From contig JANBRJ010000031.1 in NCBI GenBank assembly GCA_027577595.1, positions 1 through 64,000 on the forward strand: DNA of 64,000 nt, given 5' to 3'. Each line of letters starts with the position of its first letter. Position 1 is the stretch's first letter. A model generated the notes under the pieces. The model had not been told where the DNA came from, searched no databases, and was given only the letters and a program-made list of their open reading frames with translations. The DNA comes from Coemansia sp. RSA 487. Lineage: Eukaryota > Kickxellomycota > Kickxellomycetes > Kickxellales > Kickxellaceae. The position numbers and the translations under genes were made by a program. Shown one piece after another: positions 48,655 through 57,494 of the stretch.

Positions 48655-49881
48655 TTATCTGCGTGCAAGTGCAGCAAGGCGGTCGTTAAGAGAGGCAATG
48701 CGTGTATCCAGGTGCCTCATATTGTCTTTCAGAGCATCCGCATTGTCAGCCATCGACGTCTTCAGGCCCACGGCTATATCCTTGATGTTCCCAAGCTCGT
48801 CGCCAATGTTCTGCTGCTCGGACTCGACCCTGCTGATCCGCGCAACAACATCGGACGCCTGGGCATGGAGCTTGGCCAAGCTCTGCAAGCGGCGCGCAGT
48901 AGCCGGCGCCAGCTCAACAAGGGCGTCGATGTTGACCATCTTGTCGTACATTTCGTTGATGCGCTTGACCACGAATGGCTCCAGCGCCGGTGTTTTGCCG
49001 TCAGCCGAATCCCCAGATACACCGGCTTTGGCGGCCTGCGCGCTGGCCATTTCTAGGCGATCCATATCAACCAGCGCTTGCTTAACGCGCCGCTGAATCC
49101 CGTCCACGCGGTGCGGGTCGGCAAGGACCTCGATCTGCTTGCGGAGCCGCGACACCGTATCGACCAACGCATGGCCCACCGATACGTCCCTGGGCGGGTG
49201 CGCCGCACCAGCACCCAGTGTCTTTTCGAGCGCCGCGATCCGAGCCTCTAAGCGACCCACGCCCTCCACACCCGTCGCCACCTGCCTTTTCCTGTGCGTC
49301 CCATCCTCGTTGCCTTCGACCTCTGCTGCCTCTAACCGCTGCCAAAGCTCCTGCGATACTGGCCCGCTGTCGCTCTGACGAACTGTATCGCTAAGCTGCG
49401 CAAGATCGTTGTTTAGTCCGGCAGCCAGCTTCATCAGCGCCACAGCGGTCTGCTTGCCCGAGCCATTGCCATCCGACGCTGCACGTAGCTGCTGCTCTAG
49501 TTCCTGCGTTTCGTACACCAGCCGGCGGAGCCTTTGCTCGGGCGTTTCCTTGACTGCCATTGGTTGCATTGCGCCTGTGGACAGGACCTCAAGGTCTCCT
49601 CCTCCGCCTTGGGAAAGTGACTCTAGCTGCAGCGTGCGAAACAGCGATCGCTGGTACCGTGCCAGAGCTGATTTGCCGTCGACGTCGCCTGAGGACGAGC
49701 GGAACCGCTCGGCTGCCCTGGTGGCTGCTATGCTGGATACAGATATGTCCTCCGACAATGGTTGCTCTGCTGTCTCATCATAATAGTCATCGGCGGGCAC
49801 ATCGGGTGTTTCGTACACATCGGGTTGGTCGACGTCAATGTCTGGTAGATTGGAGTACTTTGAAGCCACGCTTGCTGACAT
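48655..49881 (-). CDS. Dynactin subunit 2 (dynamitin, p50)
   Basis: 408 aa. The N-terminus KYSNLPDIDVDQPDVYETPD is the conserved dynamitin signature (compare KYxxLPxIxxxEPDVYETxD). An acidic stretch follows, then predicted coiled coils: TPEQRLRRLVYETQELEQQL, LEARIAALEKTLG, ISRVESEQQNIGDELGNI and a final short heptad region. Dynamitin forms the shoulder of dynactin and links the p150 arm to the Arp1 filament, which makes it essential for dynein-driven nuclear and vesicle transport in fungi. Convergent with the crotonase-like gene (111-nt gap) and divergent from the Cyc2-like gene across 228 nt that include a GATA-type repeat. Confidence 0.9.
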   Translation of the reverse strand: MSASVASKYSNLPDIDVDQPDVYETPDVPADDYYDETAEQPLSEDISVSSIAATRAAERFRSSSGDVDGKSALARYQRSLFRTLQLESLSQGGGGDLEVLSTGAMQPMAVKETPEQRLRRLVYETQELEQQLRAASDGNGSGKQTAVALMKLAAGLNNDLAQLSDTVRQSDSGPVSQELWQRLEAAEVEGNEDGTHRKRQVATGVEGVGRLEARIAALEKTLGAGAAHPPRDVSVGHALVDTVSRLRKQIEVLADPHRVDGIQRRVKQALVDMDRLEMASAQAAKAGVSGDSADGKTPALEPFVVKRINEMYDKMVNIDALVELAPATARRLQSLAKLHAQASDVVARISRVESEQQNIGDELGNIKDIAVGLKTSMADNADALKDNMRHLDTRIASLNDRLAALARR

Positions 49882-50040
49882 TCTTTAATTTCTTTTAAAT
49901 GTCTGTGGTCGAAACGTAAGAGATGTTTGAAATTAGAGCAAAGCTGTTTAATGGAAGAAGAAAAAAGTAAACAGCAAAAAAAAAAGTGATGACGATCTAT
50001 GGCTTTTTTTTCTGGTTAAAGTTTCATTTCTCTCTTCTAC

Positions 50041-50082
50041 TTTATCTTTATCTTTATCTTTATCTTTATCTTTATCTTTAGC
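50041..50082. repeat. Seven TTTATC units (GATAAA array) in a divergent promoter
   Basis: Perfect TTTATC hexamers; the complement repeats AGATAA, the binding consensus of fungal GATA factors. They lie between the dynamitin and Cyc2-like start codons, ending 28 nt before the latter's ATG. Confidence 0.85.
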
Positions 50083-50109
50083 TTCTTTTTCTTTCTTTAA
50101 AGTACAGAG

Positions 50110-51267
50110 ATGCTTGCACGAGCAGGGCTATACTGTGCCGCAAGACGGCCGCTAGTCATAATCCGGCGCCAGATCCCAGTGAAGCAACGCTCCTTTGGAC
50201 CGAAGCGGCCACGCTTCCACTCGACAGGAACCAATATTCCACCCGAGCCCGTGACCGGTCCGAAGAGCCAACATGAAAGCAGCACACAGCAGGAAAAGGA
50301 AAAGGAAAAGGAAAAGGAAAGGGAAAAGAAAGAGCGGCCGCCGGGAACATACGCGATCTGGGCCATGGAAGCCATTGGCGCAACCGCTGCGTTCCTGTAC
50401 TACTTGCATCTATACACGGATCTTCTCAAGCCCGAAGTCAAGGAGCGGCTGACGCCCACCAAATACACGCCATTCACGTTGCTAGAGAAAGAGCAGCTGA
50501 CTGCAGACACCACGCGGTTCCGGTTCCGCATGAACCGTCCGCGGTTCGACGGCGACCAGGAAAAGCTCATCGACCAGATCAGATCCTCGGGCGTCTGGGC
50601 CGTGGACGTCAAGGACCATATGGTGCAGACATTCAGGACCTACACACCCGTAGACTATCATGTTCCGGAAGCCGTCGATGAGGAAACGGGCGCCCGCCAC
50701 GGATACGTGGACCTGGTGGTCAAGCGGTATCCGCACGGCAGTCTGTCACGCTTCCTTCACGACACGCGTGTCGGCGATCAGGTAGAAATGCGTGGGCCGC
50801 TTTTGTCGTGGCCCTACGAGCCTGGCAAATATGGCTCCGTTTACATGATTGCCGGCGGTACTGGTGTTGCTCCGATGTACCAGCTGGTCGAGACGGTTCT
50901 CGGTGATCCTGCAGACCAGAAAACCCGTCTACGGCTGCTGTATGGCTCGCAGTCGGAGGACAGCGTCATTTATCGCCAGAAGCTCGATGACCTGGCCAAG
51001 AAGCACCCCGATCGCCTCAGGATCGACTATCTTGTGGATCGTGTCCCAGTGTCTGACCATTCGCTGCAGGTTGGTCGGCCAGACACAAGGACAATCAGGC
51101 GGTTCGCTGGCGACTTTGACAAGAGCAGCGACATTGTGCTTGTCTGTGGACCTGATCCGATGCTTGCTTCAGTAAGCGGTGTGCGTCCAATCAATGCTGG
51201 CCAGGGACCACTGGCTGGTGCCCTGAAGGAGCTTGGGGTCCCAGCCACCAGGGTCTTCAAGTTCTAG
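50110..51267 (+). CDS. Mitochondrial membrane-anchored cytochrome b5 reductase-family flavoprotein (Cyc2-like)
   Basis: 385 aa. The N-terminus is basic and Arg/Pro-rich (MLARAGLYCAARRPLVIIRR), a mitochondrial presequence. A Lys/Glu repeat (about 62-74) follows, then one membrane helix (IWAMEAIGATAAFLYYLHLY). The rest is a ferredoxin-reductase-type flavoprotein. FAD motifs are RTYTPVDY and GSLSRFLHD, NAD(P) motifs are GGTGVAPMYQL and CGPDPML, and the end is VFKF. A WAVDVKDHMVQTFRTYTP block resembles the inserted segment of yeast Cyc2, which assists heme attachment to cytochrome c from the inner membrane. A Mcr1-type b5 reductase is the alternative. Family certain, subfamily likely. Confidence 0.75.
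   Translation: MLARAGLYCAARRPLVIIRRQIPVKQRSFGPKRPRFHSTGTNIPPEPVTGPKSQHESSTQQEKEKEKEKEREKKERPPGTYAIWAMEAIGATAAFLYYLHLYTDLLKPEVKERLTPTKYTPFTLLEKEQLTADTTRFRFRMNRPRFDGDQEKLIDQIRSSGVWAVDVKDHMVQTFRTYTPVDYHVPEAVDEETGARHGYVDLVVKRYPHGSLSRFLHDTRVGDQVEMRGPLLSWPYEPGKYGSVYMIAGGTGVAPMYQLVETVLGDPADQKTRLRLLYGSQSEDSVIYRQKLDDLAKKHPDRLRIDYLVDRVPVSDHSLQVGRPDTRTIRRFAGDFDKSSDIVLVCGPDPMLASVSGVRPINAGQGPLAGALKELGVPATRVFKF
50292..50330 (+). repeat. GGAAAA hexamer repeat coding for Lys-Glu
   Basis: Near-perfect GGAAAA units within the Cyc2-like gene encode an EKEKEKEK tract between the presequence and the membrane helix; unit number is probably polymorphic. Confidence 0.85.
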
Positions 51268-51436
51268 TCTCTCCCCATACTTGGAGTTTTCTCCATAAAA
51301 ATCAAACAGCCAAAAAAAAAGAAAAGCTTGGCAGTCAATAATAGATCGAGGCTGCTGTGCTCGCTTTTAGATTATCTTTACGTTTCAGAACCCCTGTATT
51401 CATCTCTTTTATCTTTTTAATGTATCCTTTACGTTA

Positions 51437-53842
51437 ATGTCACGGATCCTTAGATACTGCTCGACGGCTCCAAGGAGCATATCCGGACAAATCAAAGCAG
51501 TCACCGAAAGACACAAGACACCGCTAGCGCTAAGCGTTGCCAGCGGACTGCAAGAAACAGAACGCATCAAACAAGCAGCAAAACAAAAAGTGGCATGGCA
51601 GCAAGCACAACCAAAGTATGCACAGTACTCGGACTTTTTGACCCATGCGATTAATCGCCAGCAATGGCAGCGCATACATGTAGTGCTTAGCCGAATGCTC
51701 GTGGACTCTGTAAGGTGGGGCAAGCCCACGTATGTCGAGCCTTGTTTGCTAGACAGATGCACCGACGACCTGCTACGGATGCTGGTTGATGGTAGGCACA
51801 GATCAACTGCGGGGATCAAGGACCGTACTCTTCTTGATTCGGCCAATTATCTGACCGAGATAGCATGGCGTACAAATCACGACACGGCGATATCGTATCC
51901 GAAGTGGGAGCTTGTTGCGGTGATTGCTGGGGATTTGGAAAATGACAGGGGTGCGCATACCCGAGCTCTGCGCAACCTGGAACTTGCTGTTTGTGCCGGT
52001 GACTGTGTATCTGTTCGTAAGACGCTTTCAATCGTTTTGGAATCGCCGCGGCTGAGCGCTCGGCTGCTTTCTGGCTTGTTTGATATCTGCACGGTTGCAG
52101 ATGGTGTCAAATCCGGTGATCTTTTGACCAGCGACCTGGTTGCTGCCTTCTATCTAGCAGCGCAAAGACTGATTCGCCTGCAACCTACCGATTTGATTGG
52201 TATGACTGGCAAAATCAACGACAGACTTGGTAAACAGCATGACTCGATTATCGACCATCTCTCGAAATGCGAGGCTGAAGGATGTCCTGTAAATGCCGGA
52301 AGAACTGCCGTGTCGTTGGCGCATCTGCATCTGTCTCAAACAAACATAGTGCAAGCGCTCAAGGTTCTTTCCCATTTTGACAAGCTGTCGGTACAGTCTC
52401 GTTGGCCTATGGGTTCCCTTTCCCAATCTGTTGGAATGTTGGTGGCTGCTGACAAGACAGACAAGGCATGCGATCTGCTGCTCTCTATGGCAAATGAAGA
52501 TCATAAGGAGTTTATGCAAATAATCCAAAGCTCGGCGCTGCTGAGCGACAACATTTCAATCTTACGGGCTCTGATCGACGACGAGTTGGCAATTCGGCTG
52601 CATATTCACAAAACCCAGCCGACGTATCAATCTACCGGCACATCAGCATATAGCAGGTTTAATCAACATCCACTACCGCCTATGACTGCATTCTTTGCTC
52701 CAGGTGCGCAGTTGCTTTTGAAAGATCATGGGTGTGTCGAGGTTCTTTTCAAAAAGTACTATGCCAGTGTCCGACATATCATTCAAACAATAGAAGACAA
52801 AAACACGACCGTTAGGATAGCCACAATTCTGGTATCTGAAGCAAGCGCCTGGATGTTCCGCCTACAATCACCGGCTCCGCTTCTTTGGCTTACCCAAGCT
52901 CTGGCAACACGGATCAAAGAACTTGATTCCAACAGTGTATCGCAGATACTGCTTGAGTACACGCGTGCCCTCTGCAACTTTAAAATGCTTCGACATGTGG
53001 CTACCGGAAATGTAGTGAGCGAGACGACCCATACTAGCTACGCAAATACGTTGAATGGATATAGACGTACACGCGAAATCATTCTCAGAGAGTACTTGCG
53101 ACATGGAATCGAGCCACCTCCCGAAGCCCTAGCAACATTTGCACACCACACGAGGATGAGCGGCAAGCACAGGGAAGCCCAGGGCTTGGCGGCGGTTATC
53201 TTGCCGCATATGCTTCCACAGCTGACCGGATCAAGGTATCCAGGCCAGCTGGCCGTGCGTGCTTACTACGAATGGATGCTACGTTTGTGCGGAACCCGTA
53301 GTCGACGGCGGCTGCTCCAGCTTTTTGCGCACCTGATGAGCCACCATGGCGTCGACAGCTTCAGGTTTAAATCCCGCCTGATCGAGCTGACTGTTTGCAC
53401 CTTCTTGCGTCACGAGCATTTCCACGGGATGGGGTTCTACCAGCTGGAACGTGTGTTCGTCAAATATGTTGCCCGCCCGTGGTTCCCTGTCGGGTACTTG
53501 GACAGTGTGCGTCCAAGGTTCTGGGCTCTATATATGTTTTTGCGCCGCCGTAAGTATATCCCACGGCTAAGGATCCGCCCGTATCAGTTTCGCACTACCC
53601 GAAAAGGTTCGTATGAAATTGAAATAACGGCTATTCCCTCAGAGGCCAAAATGAAGGCACAGCGTGTTGATTTTACGCTCAGCCCTGTTGTCAAGGAAGA
53701 TATAGATATCGCCGTTGATATTTTCATGGAATCTCACCCACCCAAACAGCGTGGGCTCGAAAGATTCTCTGTCACATCGATGATAGACAGATACTCAAAG
53801 CTAGTGGCTTCTGGAGCAAAAAAAAATCCAAAGCCTGAATAG
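51437..53842 (+). CDS. Large probable mitochondrial helical protein of unknown function (801 aa)
   Basis: The N-terminus MSRILRYCSTAPRSISGQIK is basic, Ser-rich and free of acids, as in a mitochondrial presequence. The remainder is almost entirely helical with spaced hydrophobic helices, e.g. HAINRQQWQRIHVVLSRMLV, VGMLVAADKTDKACDLLLSM and RREIILREYLRHGIEPPPEA-like segments. These resemble degenerate PPR or other alpha-helical repeats used by mitochondrial RNA-processing or ribosome-associated factors. The C-terminal 120 residues are basic (RRRKYIPRLRIRPYQF). I cannot name it. Same strand as the Cyc2-like gene, 169 nt downstream, with GATA-type TTATCTTT motifs in the gap. Confidence 0.6.
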   Translation: MSRILRYCSTAPRSISGQIKAVTERHKTPLALSVASGLQETERIKQAAKQKVAWQQAQPKYAQYSDFLTHAINRQQWQRIHVVLSRMLVDSVRWGKPTYVEPCLLDRCTDDLLRMLVDGRHRSTAGIKDRTLLDSANYLTEIAWRTNHDTAISYPKWELVAVIAGDLENDRGAHTRALRNLELAVCAGDCVSVRKTLSIVLESPRLSARLLSGLFDICTVADGVKSGDLLTSDLVAAFYLAAQRLIRLQPTDLIGMTGKINDRLGKQHDSIIDHLSKCEAEGCPVNAGRTAVSLAHLHLSQTNIVQALKVLSHFDKLSVQSRWPMGSLSQSVGMLVAADKTDKACDLLLSMANEDHKEFMQIIQSSALLSDNISILRALIDDELAIRLHIHKTQPTYQSTGTSAYSRFNQHPLPPMTAFFAPGAQLLLKDHGCVEVLFKKYYASVRHIIQTIEDKNTTVRIATILVSEASAWMFRLQSPAPLLWLTQALATRIKELDSNSVSQILLEYTRALCNFKMLRHVATGNVVSETTHTSYANTLNGYRRTREIILREYLRHGIEPPPEALATFAHHTRMSGKHREAQGLAAVILPHMLPQLTGSRYPGQLAVRAYYEWMLRLCGTRSRRRLLQLFAHLMSHHGVDSFRFKSRLIELTVCTFLRHEHFHGMGFYQLERVFVKYVARPWFPVGYLDSVRPRFWALYMFLRRRKYIPRLRIRPYQFRTTRKGSYEIEITAIPSEAKMKAQRVDFTLSPVVKEDIDIAVDIFMESHPPKQRGLERFSVTSMIDRYSKLVASGAKKNPKPE

Positions 53843-53956
53843 ATTAAATATTGTAGCATTTCTAAAAATATCAAGGATGTACGCTTAACAGTGTTAAAGT
53901 TTAAAGTGTAGTATTTCATACAAATATTATATCACAAAAAGAAACTCTTGCTATCT

Positions 53957-54178
53957 CTATGAGTCTTTCTTTGGTTCAATTATATAGTGCTTGAGACCAC
54001 TCTTTTTAGTTTTCTCTTTATCCAAATGAACTTCTATATCTTTTCCCTTGTAGTGTGCCTTGGCATCTGCGCAAGTGTTCTTGTAAGCTCTATCCCAATT
54101 TGACTCGACGTACTTTACTTCTTGTACAATTTCCTTAATGTTAGGAATATCTTGAAAATGAAATATGGCTGTTTTCAT
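53957..54178 (-). CDS. Small orphan protein, FxFxxIP...YIIxP family (73 aa)
   Basis: Clear homologue of the 55814 protein. Aligned blocks are MKTAIFHFQDIP against MEKAVFTFDKLP, VKYVESNWDRAYKNTCADAK against VKYKPSDWGQVYESVCVQAK, YKGKDIEVHLDK against YKDQAIQVRKDK, and HYIIEPK against YYTITPA. Predicted layout is strand, turn, Trp-containing helix with one Cys, strand, strand, which would suit a compact ubiquitin-like or cystatin-like fold; that is inference. It has no signal peptide. CATATAAAT 140 nt upstream on its strand serves as TATA box. It converges with the 51437 gene across 114 nt. Confidence 0.65.
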   Translation of the reverse strand: MKTAIFHFQDIPNIKEIVQEVKYVESNWDRAYKNTCADAKAHYKGKDIEVHLDKEKTKKSGLKHYIIEPKKDS

Positions 54179-55325
54179 TGTTACTGTATATGCTATCGTA
54201 AATAAATTATATGCTAATTTCGATTAGAACGTGTCAGTCGTGCAAACTGTCATTGGTATGAGAATAATTAAAGAAAAAAAACAAAAGCTGGAAAGGTCGT
54301 GGCGAATAATGGTCGGTATTTATATGACTAAAACTTCCACTGCTCTGTAGCAGTCATCGATTAGGTGTCAGAAAAATACTGTCTGTTCAACTCAAGCTTC
54401 CAAGATCACAGGTGTTTTCAAGTCCCTTTTAATTTTTCTTACATTCACTAAGCTACTCTTTGTAGAGGTTTCTTTGCTTATTCATAAGGGCCACCTGAGC
54501 TTCATGGCACCACATAACGCGTGATTTCATAACCTTGAAGTCGGAGCACGCCATTCGTATTTTTCAATCCTCCACTTTGCAAGCAGCTTTTATCTTGCAC
54601 GCTGGTGCTATTCACGCTTAGTATAAGTGTATATAGCCAGCACATCACGTTTCTTCATGGTATGAAATTTTTAAGTTTAGTTTACTGAAAGCACAATGCT
54701 TCCCAATTACCTGTTGCTCCTTTTGTTCAGATAATTAATTGTTTCCATGTTTAAACGAGACATCAGCAAAGATATATACTGCCCCCCCTGTTACTACTTG
54801 AAAAAGTATGGTGCCCAAGAAAGTGTAAAAAAATACTGGTGTTGACTTTGGCAACTCTAGTCAAGCATCCGTTCCCAGAAAACTTTACAGTTCTTTGCAA
54901 CTTGTCCGCATCTTTTATTAAAAAGACAGCTCTGCGCCAGTGAGCCAATGTTTCTTCCACGTATAATATATTAATCGTGTTTGAGCCCACAATATCGTGA
55001 CTAAAACAGTCGATTGGCGTGTAAGCGTTGTAAATGCTGTTTTATTATGATTCGGCAAAAAGATAGCAATCAGCGTGGTTGCCAATGATGGGAAGTAGCG
55101 CAAACGCCATTGCATAAAACCAAAGACCAAAAAAACGATGGAAATTCCAAAGTAAACAATCTGGCAGTGTCTACACAAGACAACCACACAAACACTACAA
55201 CTTTATTTGCCAAAAGGTGCGATAAAGAAAGAAACGTCTACAGAACACGGCCACTGAGCTAGCATCTAGTAGTAGATGACATGCTAGCTAGAACAGCCGG
55301 TGGACTTTCTATATGAGCGATAGTA
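54179..55325. other. 1.1-kb AT-rich spacer
   Basis: The promoter of the 53957 gene lies at its left end. No supported gene; short minus ORFs at 54763 and 54918 lack features. Its right edge is the TA target of the Tc1 derivative. Confidence 0.4.
54318..54326 (-). promoter_or_regulatory. TATA box of the 53957 small gene
   Basis: Minus-strand CATATAAAT, 140 nt upstream of the ATG at 54178. Confidence 0.45.
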
Positions 55326-55774
55326 CAGTGATTAGCCAATGTTTTTCTGTTTAACCTTTTTCTAAATTTTATTCCAGAGTTTGTAAAGGAGTGTTTTCTT
55401 GTCATTGCGTTTCGGGTATCTTGTTAATTCCCTGGAAAATTTGCGCTTCAAAATTCCCTACAAATTTCCAATCGGGCTGAGATCGAGAGAATTTACCAGC
55501 CACGTTGATTTTTTACTACCTTGCAACTGACGATATTCTTCGGAAGTATTTGATGTGTGTATGAGCGTTGACTTCTACAAGTGTTTCAAGGTTACTGTTT
55601 TCAATTGAAAGGAACAGTTGAGGCATATATGATTTTTCCTTGCTACCCTAGAAACAATGCCTTCGTCTTTCAGAATCTTTCCAACGTACTGGCGACAAAT
55701 AATAGTAATAAATATTACACAATAAAACATTTGCTCCACATTGTCTAAAAGGGAGAAACATAAGCTCATCACTG
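55326..55774 (-). mobile_element. Internally deleted Tc1/mariner derivative (MITE-like, about 449 bp)
   Basis: It is flanked by TA on both sides (55324-55325 and 55775-55776). The left end CAGTGATTAGCCAATGTTTT matches the left end of the 21512 element (CAGTGGTGTGCCAATGTTTT), and the right end GCTCATCACTG is a short imperfect inverse of the left. Inside is a transposase remnant on the minus strand whose WLVNSLDLSPIGNL block corresponds to WPANSSDLNLIKNAWG of the other copy, with a stop where Trp belongs. Both the segment next to the left end and the N-terminal coding half are missing. Non-autonomous and old. Confidence 0.65.
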
Positions 55775-55813
55775 TATTTTATAGGACTAGTGCAAAAAAT
55801 AACAAAGGAGTTA

Positions 55814-56026
55814 TTAAGCAGGAGTGATGGTATAATACGTGCATTCGGCTGTCGAGTTGGTCTTGTCCTTGCGGACTTGAATAGCTTGATCCTTGTAAAA
55901 TGGCTTGGCTTGCACACAAACAGATTCATAAACTTGGCCCCAATCACTTGGCTTATATTTAACAGTTTGCGTAAATGGTTTCTTGTCACCAGGAAGCTTG
56001 TCAAAAGTAAATACGGCCTTCTCCAT
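55814..56026 (-). CDS. Small orphan protein, FxFxxLP...YYxIxP family (70 aa)
   Basis: The true start is the ATG at 56026 (MEKAVFTFDKLPGDKKP); the longer frame begins with TTG. Homologous over its full length to the 53957 protein: FxFxx(L/I)P, a VKY block, W...Y..xC..AK..YK, DK and a Tyr-rich end YYTITPA. One Cys and one Trp are conserved in that pair. No signal peptide or membrane helix. TATAAATA lies about 146 nt upstream on its strand (56172-56179). It sits 40 nt from the end of the Tc1 derivative. Function unknown; size, simple promoter and repeated occurrence suggest an abundant, regulated small protein. Confidence 0.65.
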   Translation of the reverse strand: MEKAVFTFDKLPGDKKPFTQTVKYKPSDWGQVYESVCVQAKPFYKDQAIQVRKDKTNSTAECTYYTITPA

Positions 56027-57494
56027 TGTACTAAATGTGTTCTTGCTCAAATAGTATTCTTGGTGGTGTTATCTGAGAATAAATTGTCTTTTTTGCAGAT
56101 ATTGATCAGTTATGCGATGTGTAGGGGATGGTGGGAAACTATAGTAAGAACCGGCTTGGGATGAGCAGCAGTATTTATACGCCATTGGCAACAAGTGCTT
56201 CTAGGTCAAACAGCAAATGATCAGTTGTATGATGCTGTGAATTAATTGGTTTACTTGACGTAGATGCTTAGTAGTTAGCCATTTGTGTAAGCTAATAATT
56301 GCTCCTTTTGTTTAATCCAAAGAAAACCCCAGCCTCCAATGCTTGAAATGGTGCATTCTAGTATCACAAGTCTTCTGTTCAATTTATATTACATCATATC
56401 CGCATGGTATTCAGCATTTTTGCATTAAATACAAAAAGTCACCTTTCTTCACATTATTGCAGCAAATGTAACCTGTCATACGATAGACATGATAGCTGCT
56501 TGATTGCATCTTGTCCCCATTTTTCGTAAAACTATTGGTCATTTGCTTGAAACAAAAATAAATCGGACACTAGGGAATATTTAGCTGGATAGTAGCATCA
56601 ATTACTGTCTGAAAAGCTTGTAATTGACAAAAAAAGCAAAAGGAAATACTGGGCTTATAAAAAGAATGACTGCTTTCTTTGGCTTTTCAATCCCCAATTG
56701 CAACATATCTTTTCTGCAAGCGGAAAATCTCAATACCTTGCAGCCACCTGTGATATGTCACATAAAACATGTTAACATATATTAGAAAGCTTGGACATGG
56801 AATTCTAAGAGGTGGTGCTATCAGAAAAATTGTCCGCTTTAAAAGTCAGCGTGTTGGTTCGCACCTTCTTTGCAGAAACCTCTGTAGATAACATGACCAA
56901 TAAGTTTATGAAAAAGGAAAAGGCAGATCTTGCCCTTCGCCCACTTTTCATATTTCAAATATGATCCCTCGACATGTTGCAGCGCAAAACCAGGACATGA
57001 ATCCCACGCCATCCGTTTCCACAGACGAAAACGTCACAATGAGCGGCTGATAATGCACTACTCATCGTTAAGATCTAGTAGTATATCGTCACTAAAATGG
57101 TCTGTTTTCGTCAGCCCTCAACAGTACATAGTGGCTTCAAAACGAATATAGCAGATAGGATAGCTGTATTGAATTCATATATATGATAGCTTGACTCGTT
57201 GTTCATGGCATGGCGATGGTTATTTTTCCATCGGATACCAGTACAAATGGCTCATGTACACTCATTCAAACTTCACGCATTGACAGTGCCACAAAGCGTG
57301 TTTAAGCAATTCTTGATTTAAAAAATAGTGCTATTATAATAAATAGCTTTAGCGACCTATAAATCAGCACATTAATTTAGACTCTAAAATATCACCATTT
57401 ACCACACAAGAATAGAAAGTAAATATAATTTAACAATGACTTATTCTATTTATTGCTCATTAAATATATATGAATGGAAAACATTGTAATTATA
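56027..57494. other. 1.5-kb AT-rich spacer
   Basis: Promoter of the 55814 gene (TATA at 56172-56179) at its left, ABC transporter 3' flank at its right. No supported gene. Confidence 0.4.
56172..56179 (-). promoter_or_regulatory. TATA box of the 55814 small gene
   Basis: Minus-strand TATAAATA, 146 nt upstream of the ATG at 56026. Confidence 0.45.

Noticed and set aside
50041-50082. TTTATC repeat as telomere-like or CRISPR-like array
   Set aside because: The unit is not a known telomere repeat, lies within a gene-dense promoter, and has no spacers.
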